From Bradyrhizobium sp. ARR65 (GTDB taxonomy: Bacteria > Pseudomonadota > Alphaproteobacteria > Rhizobiales > Xanthobacteraceae), in assembly GCF_000472385.1 (NCBI RefSeq), contig NZ_AWZU01000003.1:186137-250136 (forward strand): a DNA stretch of 64,000 nt, in the 5' to 3' direction. The position numbers and the translations under genes were made by a program. The notes beneath the pieces are model-generated. The model did no database searches. It had not been told where the DNA came from and worked only from the letters and a program-made list of their open reading frames with translations. The stretch's first letter is position 1. Each line of letters opens with the position of its first letter. Of the stretch, positions 1 to 8,843 are shown one piece after another.

Positions 1-20
1 CAAAAGGAATCGAAAACGAA

Positions 21-758
21 ATGACGAAGAAATTGCTGCTTGTGACTGCGAGCATCGTCGCCCTCAGCGCGGCGGCGCCCGCATTTGGCGCAGACTTGGC
101 TGCGCGTCCTTACACCAAGGCGCCGCCAGCGCCGGTGGCCGCGATCTATGACTGGACCGGCTTCTATATCGGCATCAACGGCGGTTGGGGCTCGAGCCAC
201 AATTCCTGGGACTTCCTCGGCGTGCTGCCCGAAGGTTCCCATGATGCGACCGGCGGCACCGTCGGTGGTCAGATCGGCTATCGCTGGCAGATGGGCCAGT
301 TTGTGTTCGGTGTTGAAGGGCAGGGCAACTGGGCCGACTTTAGCGGCTCCAACGTGAGCCTCGCTTTCCCGGCTGACAGCAACCGGACCAAGATCGACGC
401 GTTCGGTCTGATCACCGGTCAGATCGGCTACGCCTTCAACAACGTGCTGCTCTACGCTAAGGGCGGTGCTGCGGTGACCAGCAGCCGCTTCAGCGTCAAC
501 TCGGCTCTGACCGGCGTGGAGCTGGCGAGGACCGACGAGACCCGTTGGGGTGGTGCCGTTGGTGGCGGCGTCGAAGTCGGCTTCGCGCCGGGCTGGTCGG
601 TTGGCGTCGAATACGATCACCTGTTCATGCAGGACGGTACGGTGACCTTCACCACGCCGGCTGGTGCCGTGGCTTCCGATCGCATCCGTCAGGATGTCGA
701 TCTCGTGACCGCGCGCATCAACTACAAGTTCGGCGGCCCGATCATCTCCAAGTACTGA
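21..758 (+). CDS. Outer-membrane beta-barrel protein (Omp25/RopB-like porin family)
   Basis: A 245-residue outer-membrane protein. Residues 1-23 form a signal peptide (basic MTKK start, hydrophobic core, small residues before the cut near AFGA/DLAA). The segment YDWTGFYIGINGGWG at about residues 43-57 is the hallmark of the rhizobial Omp25/Omp31 eight-strand barrel group. The rest is alternating strands with many Gly and aromatic residues, and the protein ends in KFGGPIISKY, a terminal beta-strand with an aromatic last residue. The ribosome site AAAGGA lies just upstream at the window edge, so the promoter is outside the window. A strong terminator follows. Bradyrhizobium carries many paralogues of this family, so the exact role (envelope stability or surface antigen) is not assignable. 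Confidence 0.92.
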   Translation: MTKKLLLVTASIVALSAAAPAFGADLAARPYTKAPPAPVAAIYDWTGFYIGINGGWGSSHNSWDFLGVLPEGSHDATGGTVGGQIGYRWQMGQFVFGVEGQGNWADFSGSNVSLAFPADSNRTKIDAFGLITGQIGYAFNNVLLYAKGGAAVTSSRFSVNSALTGVELARTDETRWGGAVGGGVEVGFAPGWSVGVEYDHLFMQDGTVTFTTPAGAVASDRIRQDVDLVTARINYKFGGPIISKY

Positions 759-804
759 TCGCCTAAACAACTGATCTTTGACGCGTTAAGCGGCGGATCG
801 AAAG

Positions 805-829
805 CCCCGGCCTCACGGCCGGGGTTTTT
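805..829 (+). terminator. Rho-independent terminator after the Omp gene
   Basis: A perfect 8-bp GC stem, CCCCGGCC (805-812) and GGCCGGGG (817-824), with a TCAC loop, followed directly by five T (825-829). It lies 46 bases after the stop codon of the outer-membrane protein gene. Confidence 0.93.
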
Positions 830-925
830 GCTTGTGGGCCAAAGTGCGAACGTCGGCTCGGAGGCCGAGATCCTGGATCCGGCCTGATAGCGGAGAGACC
901 CTAGTTTCCGGGGGGCGTTGAATTG

Positions 926-1159
926 ATGTCGCGCAAAGCCACCCGGCGACTCGGTCGTATTTTTCCGTTCATGTTCGAGGTGGTCGTCGAAAAGCGCGGC
1001 AGATCGCGATGGGAGTGGCGCGTTTGCAACAGCGCTGGCAAGATCATTATGTCCGGCTGGGAAAATAGCCGGGACGGAGCCAAGTACCGCGGCGATCGCG
1101 CGCTGTTTCACCTCCTGCTCGCCTCATCAGGGCCGGACGAGCCGCCGCTTCCAGACTAG
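926..1159 (+). CDS. Small conserved hypothetical protein
   Basis: A 77-residue protein of unknown function. The ATG at 926 is preferred over the in-frame TTG at 923; a G-rich stretch lies about 10 bases upstream. It is basic at the N-terminus (SRKATRRLGR) and contains VEKRGRSRWEWRVCNSAGKIIMSGWE followed by a helical stretch ending in RALFHLLLAS. The pattern WEWRVC...G..IMSGWE..R..A.Y...RALF resembles short single-domain hypothetical proteins I recall in Bradyrhizobium. There is no signal peptide or membrane segment. It is followed by the small membrane peptide gene on the same strand. Confidence 0.6.
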   Translation: MSRKATRRLGRIFPFMFEVVVEKRGRSRWEWRVCNSAGKIIMSGWENSRDGAKYRGDRALFHLLLASSGPDEPPLPD

Positions 1160-1244
1160 CCGCGGTCTGCCGCGATTGTTGGCGGCTCCAATTAACCAAC
1201 CCGAGGGGTTTCAAGACGCCACGGTCGGGCTCACCTTGACGCAA

Positions 1245-1277
1245 GAACAAAAAAGGAACAATGTTCTCTCTATGTTC
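1245..1277 (+). promoter_or_regulatory. Paired LexA (SOS) boxes
   Basis: Two LexA boxes of the alphaproteobacterial type lie almost back to back. GAAC (1245-1248) and GAAC (1256-1259) are separated by 7 bases, which is the reverse-strand form; GTTC (1263-1266) and GTTC (1274-1277) are separated by 7 bases, the forward form. The lexA promoter in this window has the same GTTC-N7-GTTC spacing (43538-43552). The boxes end 21 bases before the ATG of the 32-residue membrane peptide, so LexA bound here should block its transcription. The dnaE gene, 0.3 kb further on, could also be affected by read-through. Confidence 0.82.
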
Positions 1278-1298
1278 TTCGTCCGTGGAGGCAGTGCA

Positions 1299-1397
1299 AT
1301 GTTGAAGATCTTCGTGGAAGAGGCGGCGGCGCTGGCATCGATCACGCTGTTCGTCGGCATGATCGCGGTGTGGGCGCAGCTCATTACCCAGTTCTGA
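1299..1397 (+). CDS. Predicted SOS-regulated 32-residue single-pass membrane peptide
   Basis: A very small gene coding for 32 residues, starting MLKIFVEEAAAL and ending VWAQLITQF. Residues about 9-28 are one hydrophobic helix, with a short acidic N-terminal segment. The start at 1299 has a good ribosome site (GGAGG at about 1287-1291). A longer in-frame start at 1176 would place the LexA boxes inside the coding region, so the short form is preferred. The size, topology and SOS boxes match the logic of Caulobacter SidA, a 29-residue SOS-induced inner-membrane inhibitor of cell division. I see no clear residue identity to SidA, and the function is inference. It precedes dnaE on the same strand. 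Confidence 0.7.
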   Translation: MLKIFVEEAAALASITLFVGMIAVWAQLITQF

Positions 1398-1589
1398 TGT
1401 TTCCCAATTCTGATTCTGACAGGAAGCTGGCGCTGGGGAAAAGCCGGACGGCGGTGCCAAACCTGCGTTGGTGCGTGGACTCTTTCCGCAGGGGCCATCA
1501 CCATGTTGGAAGCGAGTCGGTGGGCGAGGGTGCCTCGAACAAAGCCGCTCATCGCTCTGACCCACGCAAGCTTTGATCCCAACCCAACC

Positions 1590-4500
1590 ATGTCCAGCGC
1601 CGGATTCGTCCATCTCCACGTCCATTCCGCCTATTCGCTGCTGAAGGGCTCCATCAAGATCGCCAAGCTCGGCGAGCTCGCCAAAGCCGACCGCCAGCCG
1701 GCGCTGGCGCTGACCGACACCGACAATATGTTCGGGGCGTTGGAATTCTCCGACAAGATGGCCGGCTACGGCATCCAGCCGATCGTCGGCTGCGAGCTGG
1801 CGGTGGATTTCGGCGATATGGATCCCAATTCGCGCAATGCGAATCTGGCAACGCCGTCGCGCATCGTGCTGCTCGCCGCGCGCGAGCGCGGCTACCGCAG
1901 CCTGATGCGGCTCAATTCGCGCGCCTTTCTGGAAACGCCCGTCCATCAGGCGCCTCATATCAAGTTCGATTGGCTGCAAGGCGAAGCCGAGGGCCTGATC
2001 GCGCTGACGGGCGGTCCGGACGGGCCGATCTCGCTCGCCCTGCAACACGATCACGCCGCGCTCGCGGCCTCACGTTGCGAGCGTCTCGCCGGCGTGTTCG
2101 GCGATCGCCTCTATATCGAGCTGCAGCGGCACGGCATGGATCGCGAGCGCAAGGTCGAGGGCGGCCTGATCGACATCGCCTATGAAAAAGGCCTGCCGCT
2201 GGTAGCAACCAACGAGCCCTATTTCGCCAGCACGGACGATTATGAAGCGCATGACGCGCTGCTCTGCATCGCGGGCGGACGGCTGATTGCGGAGACCGAT
2301 CGCGAGCAGCTCACGCCCGACCACCGCTTCAAGACTCGCGCGGAAATGGCGGTGCTGTTTGCGGACATTCCCGAAGCGTTGGCCTCGACGGTAGAGATCG
2401 CCGAACGCTGCTCGTTCCGGCCACTCACGCGCAAGCCGATCCTGCCGCTTTTCACGGTTGGCGCGGGCTCCGGTGCCGAGGACGCCGCAAGCGCGGAGGC
2501 CGCCGAACTGCGCAAACAGGCGGAAGAGGGTCTGGAGCGGCGGCTAAAGATTCACGGCCTCGCGCCGGGAATGACGGAAGAGGACTATCGGAAGCGGCTT
2601 GCCTTCGAGCTCGACGTCATCACCCGCATGAAATACGCGGGCTACTTCCTGATCGTGTCCGACTTCATCAAATGGGCGAAGGCGCACGACATTCCGGTCG
2701 GGCCGGGCCGTGGCTCCGGCGCCGGCTCGCTGGTCGCGTGGGTTTTGACCATCACCGATCTCGACCCGATGCGGTTCAACCTGCTGTTCGAGCGCTTCCT
2801 CAATCCTGAGCGCGTGTCGATGCCCGACTTCGACATCGACTTCTGCCAGGACCGGCGCGGCGAGGTGATCTCCTATGTGCAGCAGCGCTACGGCCGCGAT
2901 CAGGTCGCCCAGATCATCACCTTCGGCACCTTGCAGGCGCGCGGCGTGTTGCGCGACGTCGGCCGCGTGCTGCAGATGCCGTACGGCCAGGTCGACAAGC
3001 TCACCAAGCTGGTGCCGCAGAATCCGGCCGCGCCGGTCACGCTGGCCGCCGCGATCGAGGGCGAACCCAAGCTGCAGGCCTTCCGCGATGAAGATCCGGT
3101 GGTGGCGCGCGCTTTCGATATTGCAATGCGCCTCGAAGGTTTGACGCGGCACGCCTCCACCCACGCCGCCGGCATCGTGATCGGCGATCGCCCCTTGAGC
3201 GAGCTCGTGCCGCTCTACCGCGATCCGAAGTCCGACATGCCGGTGACCCAGTTCAACATGAAGTGGGTCGAGCCCGCGGGGCTCGTCAAATTCGACTTCC
3301 TCGGCCTGAAGACGCTCACGGTGCTCGACGTCGCGGTCAAGCTGTTGAAGCAGCGGAATATCGACGTCAGCCTGGCGACATTGCCGATCGACGATGCCGA
3401 AAGTTACCAGATGCTGGCCAGGGGCGATGTGGTCGGTGTGTTCCAGGTGGAAAGCCAGGGCATGCGGCGCGCGCTGATCGACATGCGCCCCGACCGCTTC
3501 GAGGACATCATCGCGCTGGTCGCGCTCTATCGCCCGGGCCCGATGGCGAACATCCCGACCTATTGCGCGCGCAAGCATGGCGAGGAAGAGCCGGAATATC
3601 TGCACCCGCTGCTGGAGCCGATCCTGAAGGAGACGTTCGGCGTCATCATCTATCAGGAGCAGGTGATGCAGATCGCGCAGAGGATGGCCGGCTATTCGCT
3701 CGGAGAAGCCGACCTCTTGCGCCGCGCCATGGGCAAGAAGATTCGCGCCGAGATGGACAAGCAGCGCGAGCGTTTCGTTGCCGGCTCGGTGAAGAACGGC
3801 GTGCCGAAAGGGCAGGCGGAAACGATCTTCGAGCTGCTGGCCAAATTCGCCGACTACGGCTTCAACAAGAGCCACGCGGCGGCTTACGCGCTGGTGTCGT
3901 ACTACACCGCGTATATGAAGGCGCACTATCCGGTGGAATTCATCGCTGCGTCGATGACGCTCGATCTCAACAACACCGATAAGCTCTCCGAATTCCGCGC
4001 CGAGGCACAGCGGCTCGGTATCAAGGTCGAGCCGCCCTCGATCAACCATTCCGGAGCCACCTTCGAGGTCGCCGACGGCAAGATCCACTATGCGCTCGCG
4101 GCCTTGAAGGGCGTGGGCCCGCAGGCGGTCGAGCAAATCGTGGAGGAGCGCAGGAAGAGCGGCCCGTTCGCGTCGCTCGCCGATTTCGCGGGCCGGGTCA
4201 GCCCGCGCGCCATCAACAAGCGCATCATCGAAAGCCTCGCCGCCGCCGGCGCTTTCGATGTGCTGGATTCGAACCGTGCGCGCGTGTTTGCAGGCGCCGA
4301 AGCGATCCTTGCGGCCTGTCAGCGCAGCCATGAGGCGGCGAGCAGTGGCCAGAACGACATGTTCGGCAATGCCGCCGACGCGCCCACCATTATCTTGCCG
4401 CAGGTCGAACCATGGCTGCCGGCCGAGCGGCTCAGGCGCGAATACGATGCCATCGGCTTCTTCCTTTCCGGCCATCCGCTCGACGATTACGCCATCGTGT

Positions 4501-5102
4501 TGAAGCGGCTGCGCGTGCAGTCCTGGGCGGAGTTTTCTCGTGCCGTGAAGTCCGGCGCCACCGCCGGCAAGGTGGCGGCCACCGTGGTGTCGCGCATGGA
4601 GCGCCGCACCAAGACCGGCAACAAGATGGGCATCATCGGGCTGTCGGATCCGACCGGGCATTTCGAGGCAGTGCTGTTCTCCGAAGGCCTTGCGCAATAT
4701 CGCGATCTCCTGGAGCCCGGCGCCGCCGTGCTCTTGCAGCTAGGGGCCGAATTGCAGGGCGAGGACGTGCGCGCGCGCGTGCTGCACGCCGAGCCATTGG
4801 ATGACGCCGCCGCCAAGACCCAGAAGGGCCTTCGCATTTTCCTGCGCGACACCAAACCCCTGGAATCGATCGCGCGGCGGCTTGCGGCGCCGGAAGCCGC
4901 CGCGGCCAACAGTGTCGCGGCCAAGATTCCGGCGCCGGCAAGCGCGCCGCGCGGAAATGGCGACGGCGAAGTCAGCCTGGTCATGATGCTCGACCTCGAG
5001 ACAGAGGTTGAGATGAAGCTGCCCGGCCGCTTCAAGGTCTCGCCGCAGATCGCCGGCGCCATCAAGGCGGTCGCGGGCGTTGTGGACGTGCAGCAGCTAT
5101 AG
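1590..5102 (+). CDS. dnaE: DNA polymerase III subunit alpha (replicative)
   Basis: The replicative DNA polymerase alpha subunit, 1170 residues from ATG 1590. The N-terminal PHP domain begins FVHLHVHSAYSLLKGS, typical of DnaE1; the mutagenic DnaE2/ImuC type starts differently. The polymerase core shows GPGRGSGAGSLV (about residue 373), the catalytic PDFDIDF (about 412-418) and the third catalytic aspartate in VKFDFLGLKTL (about 567). Fingers, a tandem HhH region and an OB domain (KMGIIGLSDPTGHFEAV) follow. An in-frame ATG at 1503 would add 29 residues unlike the family. No strong ribosome site precedes 1590. It stands alone, apart from the SOS peptide 0.2 kb upstream. Confidence 0.96.
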   Translation: MSSAGFVHLHVHSAYSLLKGSIKIAKLGELAKADRQPALALTDTDNMFGALEFSDKMAGYGIQPIVGCELAVDFGDMDPNSRNANLATPSRIVLLAARERGYRSLMRLNSRAFLETPVHQAPHIKFDWLQGEAEGLIALTGGPDGPISLALQHDHAALAASRCERLAGVFGDRLYIELQRHGMDRERKVEGGLIDIAYEKGLPLVATNEPYFASTDDYEAHDALLCIAGGRLIAETDREQLTPDHRFKTRAEMAVLFADIPEALASTVEIAERCSFRPLTRKPILPLFTVGAGSGAEDAASAEAAELRKQAEEGLERRLKIHGLAPGMTEEDYRKRLAFELDVITRMKYAGYFLIVSDFIKWAKAHDIPVGPGRGSGAGSLVAWVLTITDLDPMRFNLLFERFLNPERVSMPDFDIDFCQDRRGEVISYVQQRYGRDQVAQIITFGTLQARGVLRDVGRVLQMPYGQVDKLTKLVPQNPAAPVTLAAAIEGEPKLQAFRDEDPVVARAFDIAMRLEGLTRHASTHAAGIVIGDRPLSELVPLYRDPKSDMPVTQFNMKWVEPAGLVKFDFLGLKTLTVLDVAVKLLKQRNIDVSLATLPIDDAESYQMLARGDVVGVFQVESQGMRRALIDMRPDRFEDIIALVALYRPGPMANIPTYCARKHGEEEPEYLHPLLEPILKETFGVIIYQEQVMQIAQRMAGYSLGEADLLRRAMGKKIRAEMDKQRERFVAGSVKNGVPKGQAETIFELLAKFADYGFNKSHAAAYALVSYYTAYMKAHYPVEFIAASMTLDLNNTDKLSEFRAEAQRLGIKVEPPSINHSGATFEVADGKIHYALAALKGVGPQAVEQIVEERRKSGPFASLADFAGRVSPRAINKRIIESLAAAGAFDVLDSNRARVFAGAEAILAACQRSHEAASSGQNDMFGNAADAPTIILPQVEPWLPAERLRREYDAIGFFLSGHPLDDYAIVLKRLRVQSWAEFSRAVKSGATAGKVAATVVSRMERRTKTGNKMGIIGLSDPTGHFEAVLFSEGLAQYRDLLEPGAAVLLQLGAELQGEDVRARVLHAEPLDDAAAKTQKGLRIFLRDTKPLESIARRLAAPEAAAANSVAAKIPAPASAPRGNGDGEVSLVMMLDLETEVEMKLPGRFKVSPQIAGAIKAVAGVVDVQQL

Positions 5103-5315
5103 AGCGAAGCGCAGTCGCGTTCGCGAAGCGAACAGCCGGCCAGTTGGCCGCCGACCTCTACGCAGCGAGTTCATTCGCCATAACTAGGCTTAACTATTTA
5201 GCCCCGGGTTCGTCTGGCCGGATTTGCCCGGCCGGGGTTCTGCCGTAGCATCGCCTTCCTCCATCGCAGCGGGCGTCGTCGACGCGCGAACGCTGCAATC
5301 GATAAGGGGGAAATC

Positions 5316-6056
5316 ATGTGCGAAAAATGCATCCAATATCCAAGTCAGCTTCTCGTGCCGTCGCGGCGCTCCGTCCTCCGGCTTGCAGCCTCGGCGCTCG
5401 GCTTGCTGGTCGCAGATAGCGCCGGTGCAAAGGAGGCGAAAGCGCCCCCCAAACCGGAAAATGTGCTGTCGCCGGATGCGTCGCTGAAGCGTTTGATGGA
5501 AGGAAATGCCCGCTACGTTGCCGGCGTCTCACGGCGCCACGATTTCAAACATGAGCGGAAGGCGCTCGTCGGAGGTCAGAATCCCTATGCGGCGGTCTTA
5601 AGCTGCGCCGATTCACGCATCGCTCCCGAATATGCTTTCGATACCGGACGCGGTGACCTGTTCGTCTGCCGCGTGGCAGGGAATTTTGCCTCCGACGAAA
5701 CGATCGCCAGCATGGAATATGCGGTTGCCGTGCTGAGCACGCCGCTCATTCTGGTGCTTGGCCATGACAATTGCGGCGCGGTCGCCTCGACCATCAAGTC
5801 GCTCAAGGAGGATAAGCCGCCGCCAGGGCACATACCGTCGCTGGTGAGCGCCATTGCGCCGGCGGTGAGGACCACAGCGCAGCAGAGCGGTGATGCGCTC
5901 GACAATGCCATCCGGCAGAACGTGATCGACAATGTCGCCAAGCTGAAATCGGCGACCCCCATTCTCAGCGCCGCCGTTGAGCAGAACAAGCTGAAGGTGG
6001 TCGGCGGCATCTATCGCCTGCACACTGGCCACGTCGACTTGTTGGGTCAGGCGTGA
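5316..6056 (+). CDS. Beta-class carbonic anhydrase, exported by Tat
   Basis: Interconverts carbon dioxide and bicarbonate. The 246-residue protein begins with a twin-arginine-like signal (SRRSVLRLAASALGLLVA, Arg17-Arg18), which suggests a folded, zinc-loaded enzyme exported to the periplasm. The beta-class zinc ligands and catalytic pair are visible: Cys97-x-Asp99-x-Arg101 in SCADSR, and His150 and Cys153 in GHDNCGA. The start ATG 5316 follows a good ribosome site, GGGGGAAA. It is flanked by dnaE and the caspase-like gene with gaps of over 200 bases, so it is probably a single transcription unit. A periplasmic form may supply bicarbonate or buffer periplasmic pH. Confidence 0.93.
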   Translation: MCEKCIQYPSQLLVPSRRSVLRLAASALGLLVADSAGAKEAKAPPKPENVLSPDASLKRLMEGNARYVAGVSRRHDFKHERKALVGGQNPYAAVLSCADSRIAPEYAFDTGRGDLFVCRVAGNFASDETIASMEYAVAVLSTPLILVLGHDNCGAVASTIKSLKEDKPPPGHIPSLVSAIAPAVRTTAQQSGDALDNAIRQNVIDNVAKLKSATPILSAAVEQNKLKVVGGIYRLHTGHVDLLGQA

Positions 6057-6287
6057 AAACCCGAATCGCTCCCGAGCCGCCAGACGGGGCCGCAAAGCCA
6101 GCCCGGGAAGGTCTCGAGCGCGGGCCGCATGGGGATCTGATTCCCCAACCCCGGGCCCGCTCTCGCGCAGTGCAACATTTCTTTTCGGCCGGCCTTTCGG
6201 TCATAATGCCAGCAATTTTTATTCAAGTGATATTCAGCTCCTGTCGCGCTGAATGCGCGGCGTCGTGATCGATGGGGCGAACAAGCC

Positions 6288-8609
6288 ATGAAACCGGCCA
6301 GAACCTTCCCGCTCGTGTCCCTTTGTTTGGTGTTGATTGCTGCGCTGTCGGCGTGGGGCAGTCCCGCGTCTGCCCAGCAGCAGGAAAAGCGTATCGCGCT
6401 CGTCGTCGGGAACAGCGCTTACGCCAAGGCACCGCTCGCTACCGCCGCCAACGATGCCGGTCTGATCGCGCAGACCTTGCAGGCAGCCGGCTTTGATGTC
6501 ATCGGCGCCCGCGATCTCGACGGCGATACGCTGCGCAAGAGCTTGCGCGATTTCATCCAGAAGGCGGAGAGTTCGGGCCAGGATACCGTCGCAATGGTCT
6601 ATCTCGCGGGCTATGGCGTGCAGCTCGCCGGCGAGAACTATTTCATTCCGGTCGATTCCACGATCAACCGCGACACCGACATCCCGACCGAGGGGCTGCG
6701 GATCAGCGACTATACGCGCCAGCTCGCCGCGCTCCCATTGAAGGCCGGCGTGGTTGTGCTGGATGCCGCGCGGCAGCAGCCCTTCATCGAAGGCGGCCAG
6801 CAAATCGCCAGCGGTCTTGCACTGGTCGAGCCCGACAACAACATGCTGATCGCCTTCAACGCCGCGCCCGGCACGGTCGCGCCCAGCGAGCAGGGGCCCT
6901 ACGGAAGCTATGCGCAATCGCTGGCCGAGATGATCCGTACCGGCGGATTGTCGCTGCCCGACGTGTTCGATCGCGTGCGGCTGCGTGTCAACGAGGCGAG
7001 CAAGGGCGCCCAGGTGCCGTGGGACGCCCAGAAGATCCAGGCGCAGTTTTCGTTCTTCGACCGCGCGCCCGACGCGCCGCCGGTGCAGGGACCGGCCGAC
7101 CAGGTCGCTGCGATTCGCGATCGGCCGATCCGCGACCTGTCGGTGCAGGACGCGTACACGGCTGCGCTCGAACGCGACACGCTGCAGGGCTATGAGGACT
7201 TTGTCCTGGCCTTTCCCAACGATCCCCTGGCCAAGCGGGTGAGGGCAATCATCGCGGCCCGGCGCGAGGCGATTACCTGGCGCCGTACCTACCGGACCGA
7301 CACGCCGGAGGCCTATTGGTCCTACTTGCGGCGTTATCCGCATGGACCGCACGCCTATGACGCGCGGCGCCGGCTCGCCATCTTGACCGCCCCGCTGGAG
7401 CCGCCGTCGTCGTTTGCGATGATCGACTATGACGTGCCGCCGCCACCGCCGGACGAAATCGTCTATGTCGATCGGCCCGTGCTGTATTTCGGCGATCCTG
7501 ATTTCGGCTTCGTGCCGCCGCCACCACCGCCGGTGTTCTTCCTGCCGCCACCGCCGCCCGATTTCGTGGTGCTCCCGCCGCCGATCGCGCCGGTCGGGCT
7601 GTTCATCCTGCCGCAACCCAGGTTCGTGCCGATACCGGTCTTCGTGCGGCCGCCGGTCTATGTCGCGCCGCCGCCGAACAACATCATCTTCAACAACATC
7701 CACAACACGACCGTCATCAACAACGTGATCAACCAGCCGCCGCCCGCGTCGGCTGCCGCGGCGCCCGGTGCGCCGCAAGCCGCGGCGGCCGCGGCCAGCG
7801 CTGCGCCGGTCGGGGCAAGCCCGCCGGTGCCGCCTTCGGTCAGGCATCAGGCGACGCTGATTCAGCAGGGCAAGGCGCCGGTGCCGCCGAGCGCGACGTT
7901 CGCTCCGGCATCCAAGCTGAGCACGCCCGCCGCGGCCCCGGCCAACATGCATCCGAGCGCATCGCCGCCGCAGTCCACGCTGCCGAAAGCCAATGAGCTG
8001 CCTGTGCCCGGCAAGGGGGCGCCGCCAGCGCCCGCGGCAAGCGGGCCCGCCGCCGCCGTGAGCCCGAGCGCAAAGCTGGCGCCTGCGGCGCCGCCGGCAA
8101 CGGGAGCCCCGCCCGCAGGGGTGCATCCCAACGCCAGGCTTGCCCCGTCGCCGACCCAGCCCGGCGCTGCGCCGGGGAAGCCAGGTCCCGCCAGTCCGCC
8201 GTCGGCCAATGTGGCGCGGTCGAAGCCGGCCGTGGAATCGCTGCAGAGGCGCGGGGCACCGCCGCCGCCTCCGGCCGCTCCGAGGCCGACGGCGAGGCTG
8301 TCGACCCCGCCAACGCCGCCCAGGCCCGCTCCGCAGCATGCCGCGCCGCCCGCGCCCTCAAGGCCATCGCCGCCCGTGAGCGCGCGTGTGACCCCGCCAC
8401 CACCACCGCCGGTGCACCATGTGGCGCCACCGCCGCCGGCCGCGGTTCATGCGCCGCCCCCTGCGGTTCACGCGCCGCCACCGCCGGTCGCCCGTGCCCC
8501 GTCGCCGCCCCCGATAGCCCATGCCGCGCCCCCACCCAGGCCGGTCGCACCACCGAGGCCACCCGCCGCGGCGCCAAAGAAATGCCCGCCCAACCAGCCC
8601 AAGTGTTGA
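6288..8609 (+). CDS. Secreted caspase-fold (C14) protein with missing catalytic residues and long Pro/Ala-rich tail
   Basis: A 773-residue exported protein. A signal peptide (residues 1-29, cut after ASA) is followed by a caspase/metacaspase p20-like domain (about 33-255) beginning KRIALVVGNSAY. In active members the His sits in a GHG motif and the Cys in DAC. Here these read GYG (Tyr109) and DAA (Ala161), so both catalytic residues are lost and the domain is probably a pseudo-protease. A helical repeat-like segment (about 285-385) with two YWSY/YEDF-type units follows, then some 370 residues very rich in Pro, Ala and Val, which may cross the cell wall. A perfect terminator follows. The role is unknown: binding or scaffold is more likely than proteolysis. 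Confidence 0.85.
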   Translation: MKPARTFPLVSLCLVLIAALSAWGSPASAQQQEKRIALVVGNSAYAKAPLATAANDAGLIAQTLQAAGFDVIGARDLDGDTLRKSLRDFIQKAESSGQDTVAMVYLAGYGVQLAGENYFIPVDSTINRDTDIPTEGLRISDYTRQLAALPLKAGVVVLDAARQQPFIEGGQQIASGLALVEPDNNMLIAFNAAPGTVAPSEQGPYGSYAQSLAEMIRTGGLSLPDVFDRVRLRVNEASKGAQVPWDAQKIQAQFSFFDRAPDAPPVQGPADQVAAIRDRPIRDLSVQDAYTAALERDTLQGYEDFVLAFPNDPLAKRVRAIIAARREAITWRRTYRTDTPEAYWSYLRRYPHGPHAYDARRRLAILTAPLEPPSSFAMIDYDVPPPPPDEIVYVDRPVLYFGDPDFGFVPPPPPPVFFLPPPPPDFVVLPPPIAPVGLFILPQPRFVPIPVFVRPPVYVAPPPNNIIFNNIHNTTVINNVINQPPPASAAAAPGAPQAAAAAASAAPVGASPPVPPSVRHQATLIQQGKAPVPPSATFAPASKLSTPAAAPANMHPSASPPQSTLPKANELPVPGKGAPPAPAASGPAAAVSPSAKLAPAAPPATGAPPAGVHPNARLAPSPTQPGAAPGKPGPASPPSANVARSKPAVESLQRRGAPPPPPAAPRPTARLSTPPTPPRPAPQHAAPPAPSRPSPPVSARVTPPPPPPVHHVAPPPPAAVHAPPPAVHAPPPPVARAPSPPPIAHAAPPPRPVAPPRPPAAAPKKCPPNQPKC

Positions 8610-8653
8610 GGGCGTGACGAGTACGGTGCCGAGAAGCGTGGGCCAAAGCGTGG

Positions 8654-8688
8654 GCCTCGGCTCTGATCCCGTCAGAGCCGAGGCTTTT
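8654..8688 (+). terminator. Rho-independent terminator after the caspase-like gene
   Basis: A perfect 13-bp inverted repeat, GCCTCGGCTCTGA (8654-8666) and TCAGAGCCGAGGC (8672-8684), with a five-base loop and TTTT after the stem. It closes transcription of the caspase-like gene before the rpsB promoter. Confidence 0.93.
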
Positions 8689-8800
8689 GCAGGCAACGGC
8701 GAAGGATTGATGGGATCGCTGTCTCGGGAACCTGCGCCAAATGGGCATCGCAACGGGAGGGGATCTCGGCCCGCCATCCCGCCAATCCGGGCTTATTTCC

Positions 8801-8828
8801 TTGCTTCTGGCCGAAATCGCGCTATATA
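8801..8828 (+). promoter_or_regulatory. Candidate rpsB promoter
   Basis: TTGCTT (8801-8806) and TATATA (8823-8828), separated by 16 bases, fit a housekeeping sigma promoter. The -10 lies inside the palindrome CGCGCTATATAGCGCG. It is the only good candidate between the upstream terminator and rpsB, and would give a leader of about 105 bases. Confidence 0.5.
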
Positions 8829-8843
8829 GCGCGCCATCTCACA

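Noticed and set aside
1176..1298. Longer version of the SOS peptide starting at 1176
   Set aside because: It would place both LexA boxes inside the coding region and adds residues without conserved character; the internal ATG has the better ribosome site.
2544..4697. 717-residue open frame antisense to dnaE
   Set aside because: It lies entirely within dnaE, whose protein has all polymerase motifs. The antisense product is Arg/His-rich and lacks any recognisable domain, as expected for a high-GC shadow frame.
6234..8339. 701-residue frame antisense to the caspase-like gene
   Set aside because: Arg-rich low complexity mirrors the Pro/Ala codons of the plus-strand protein.
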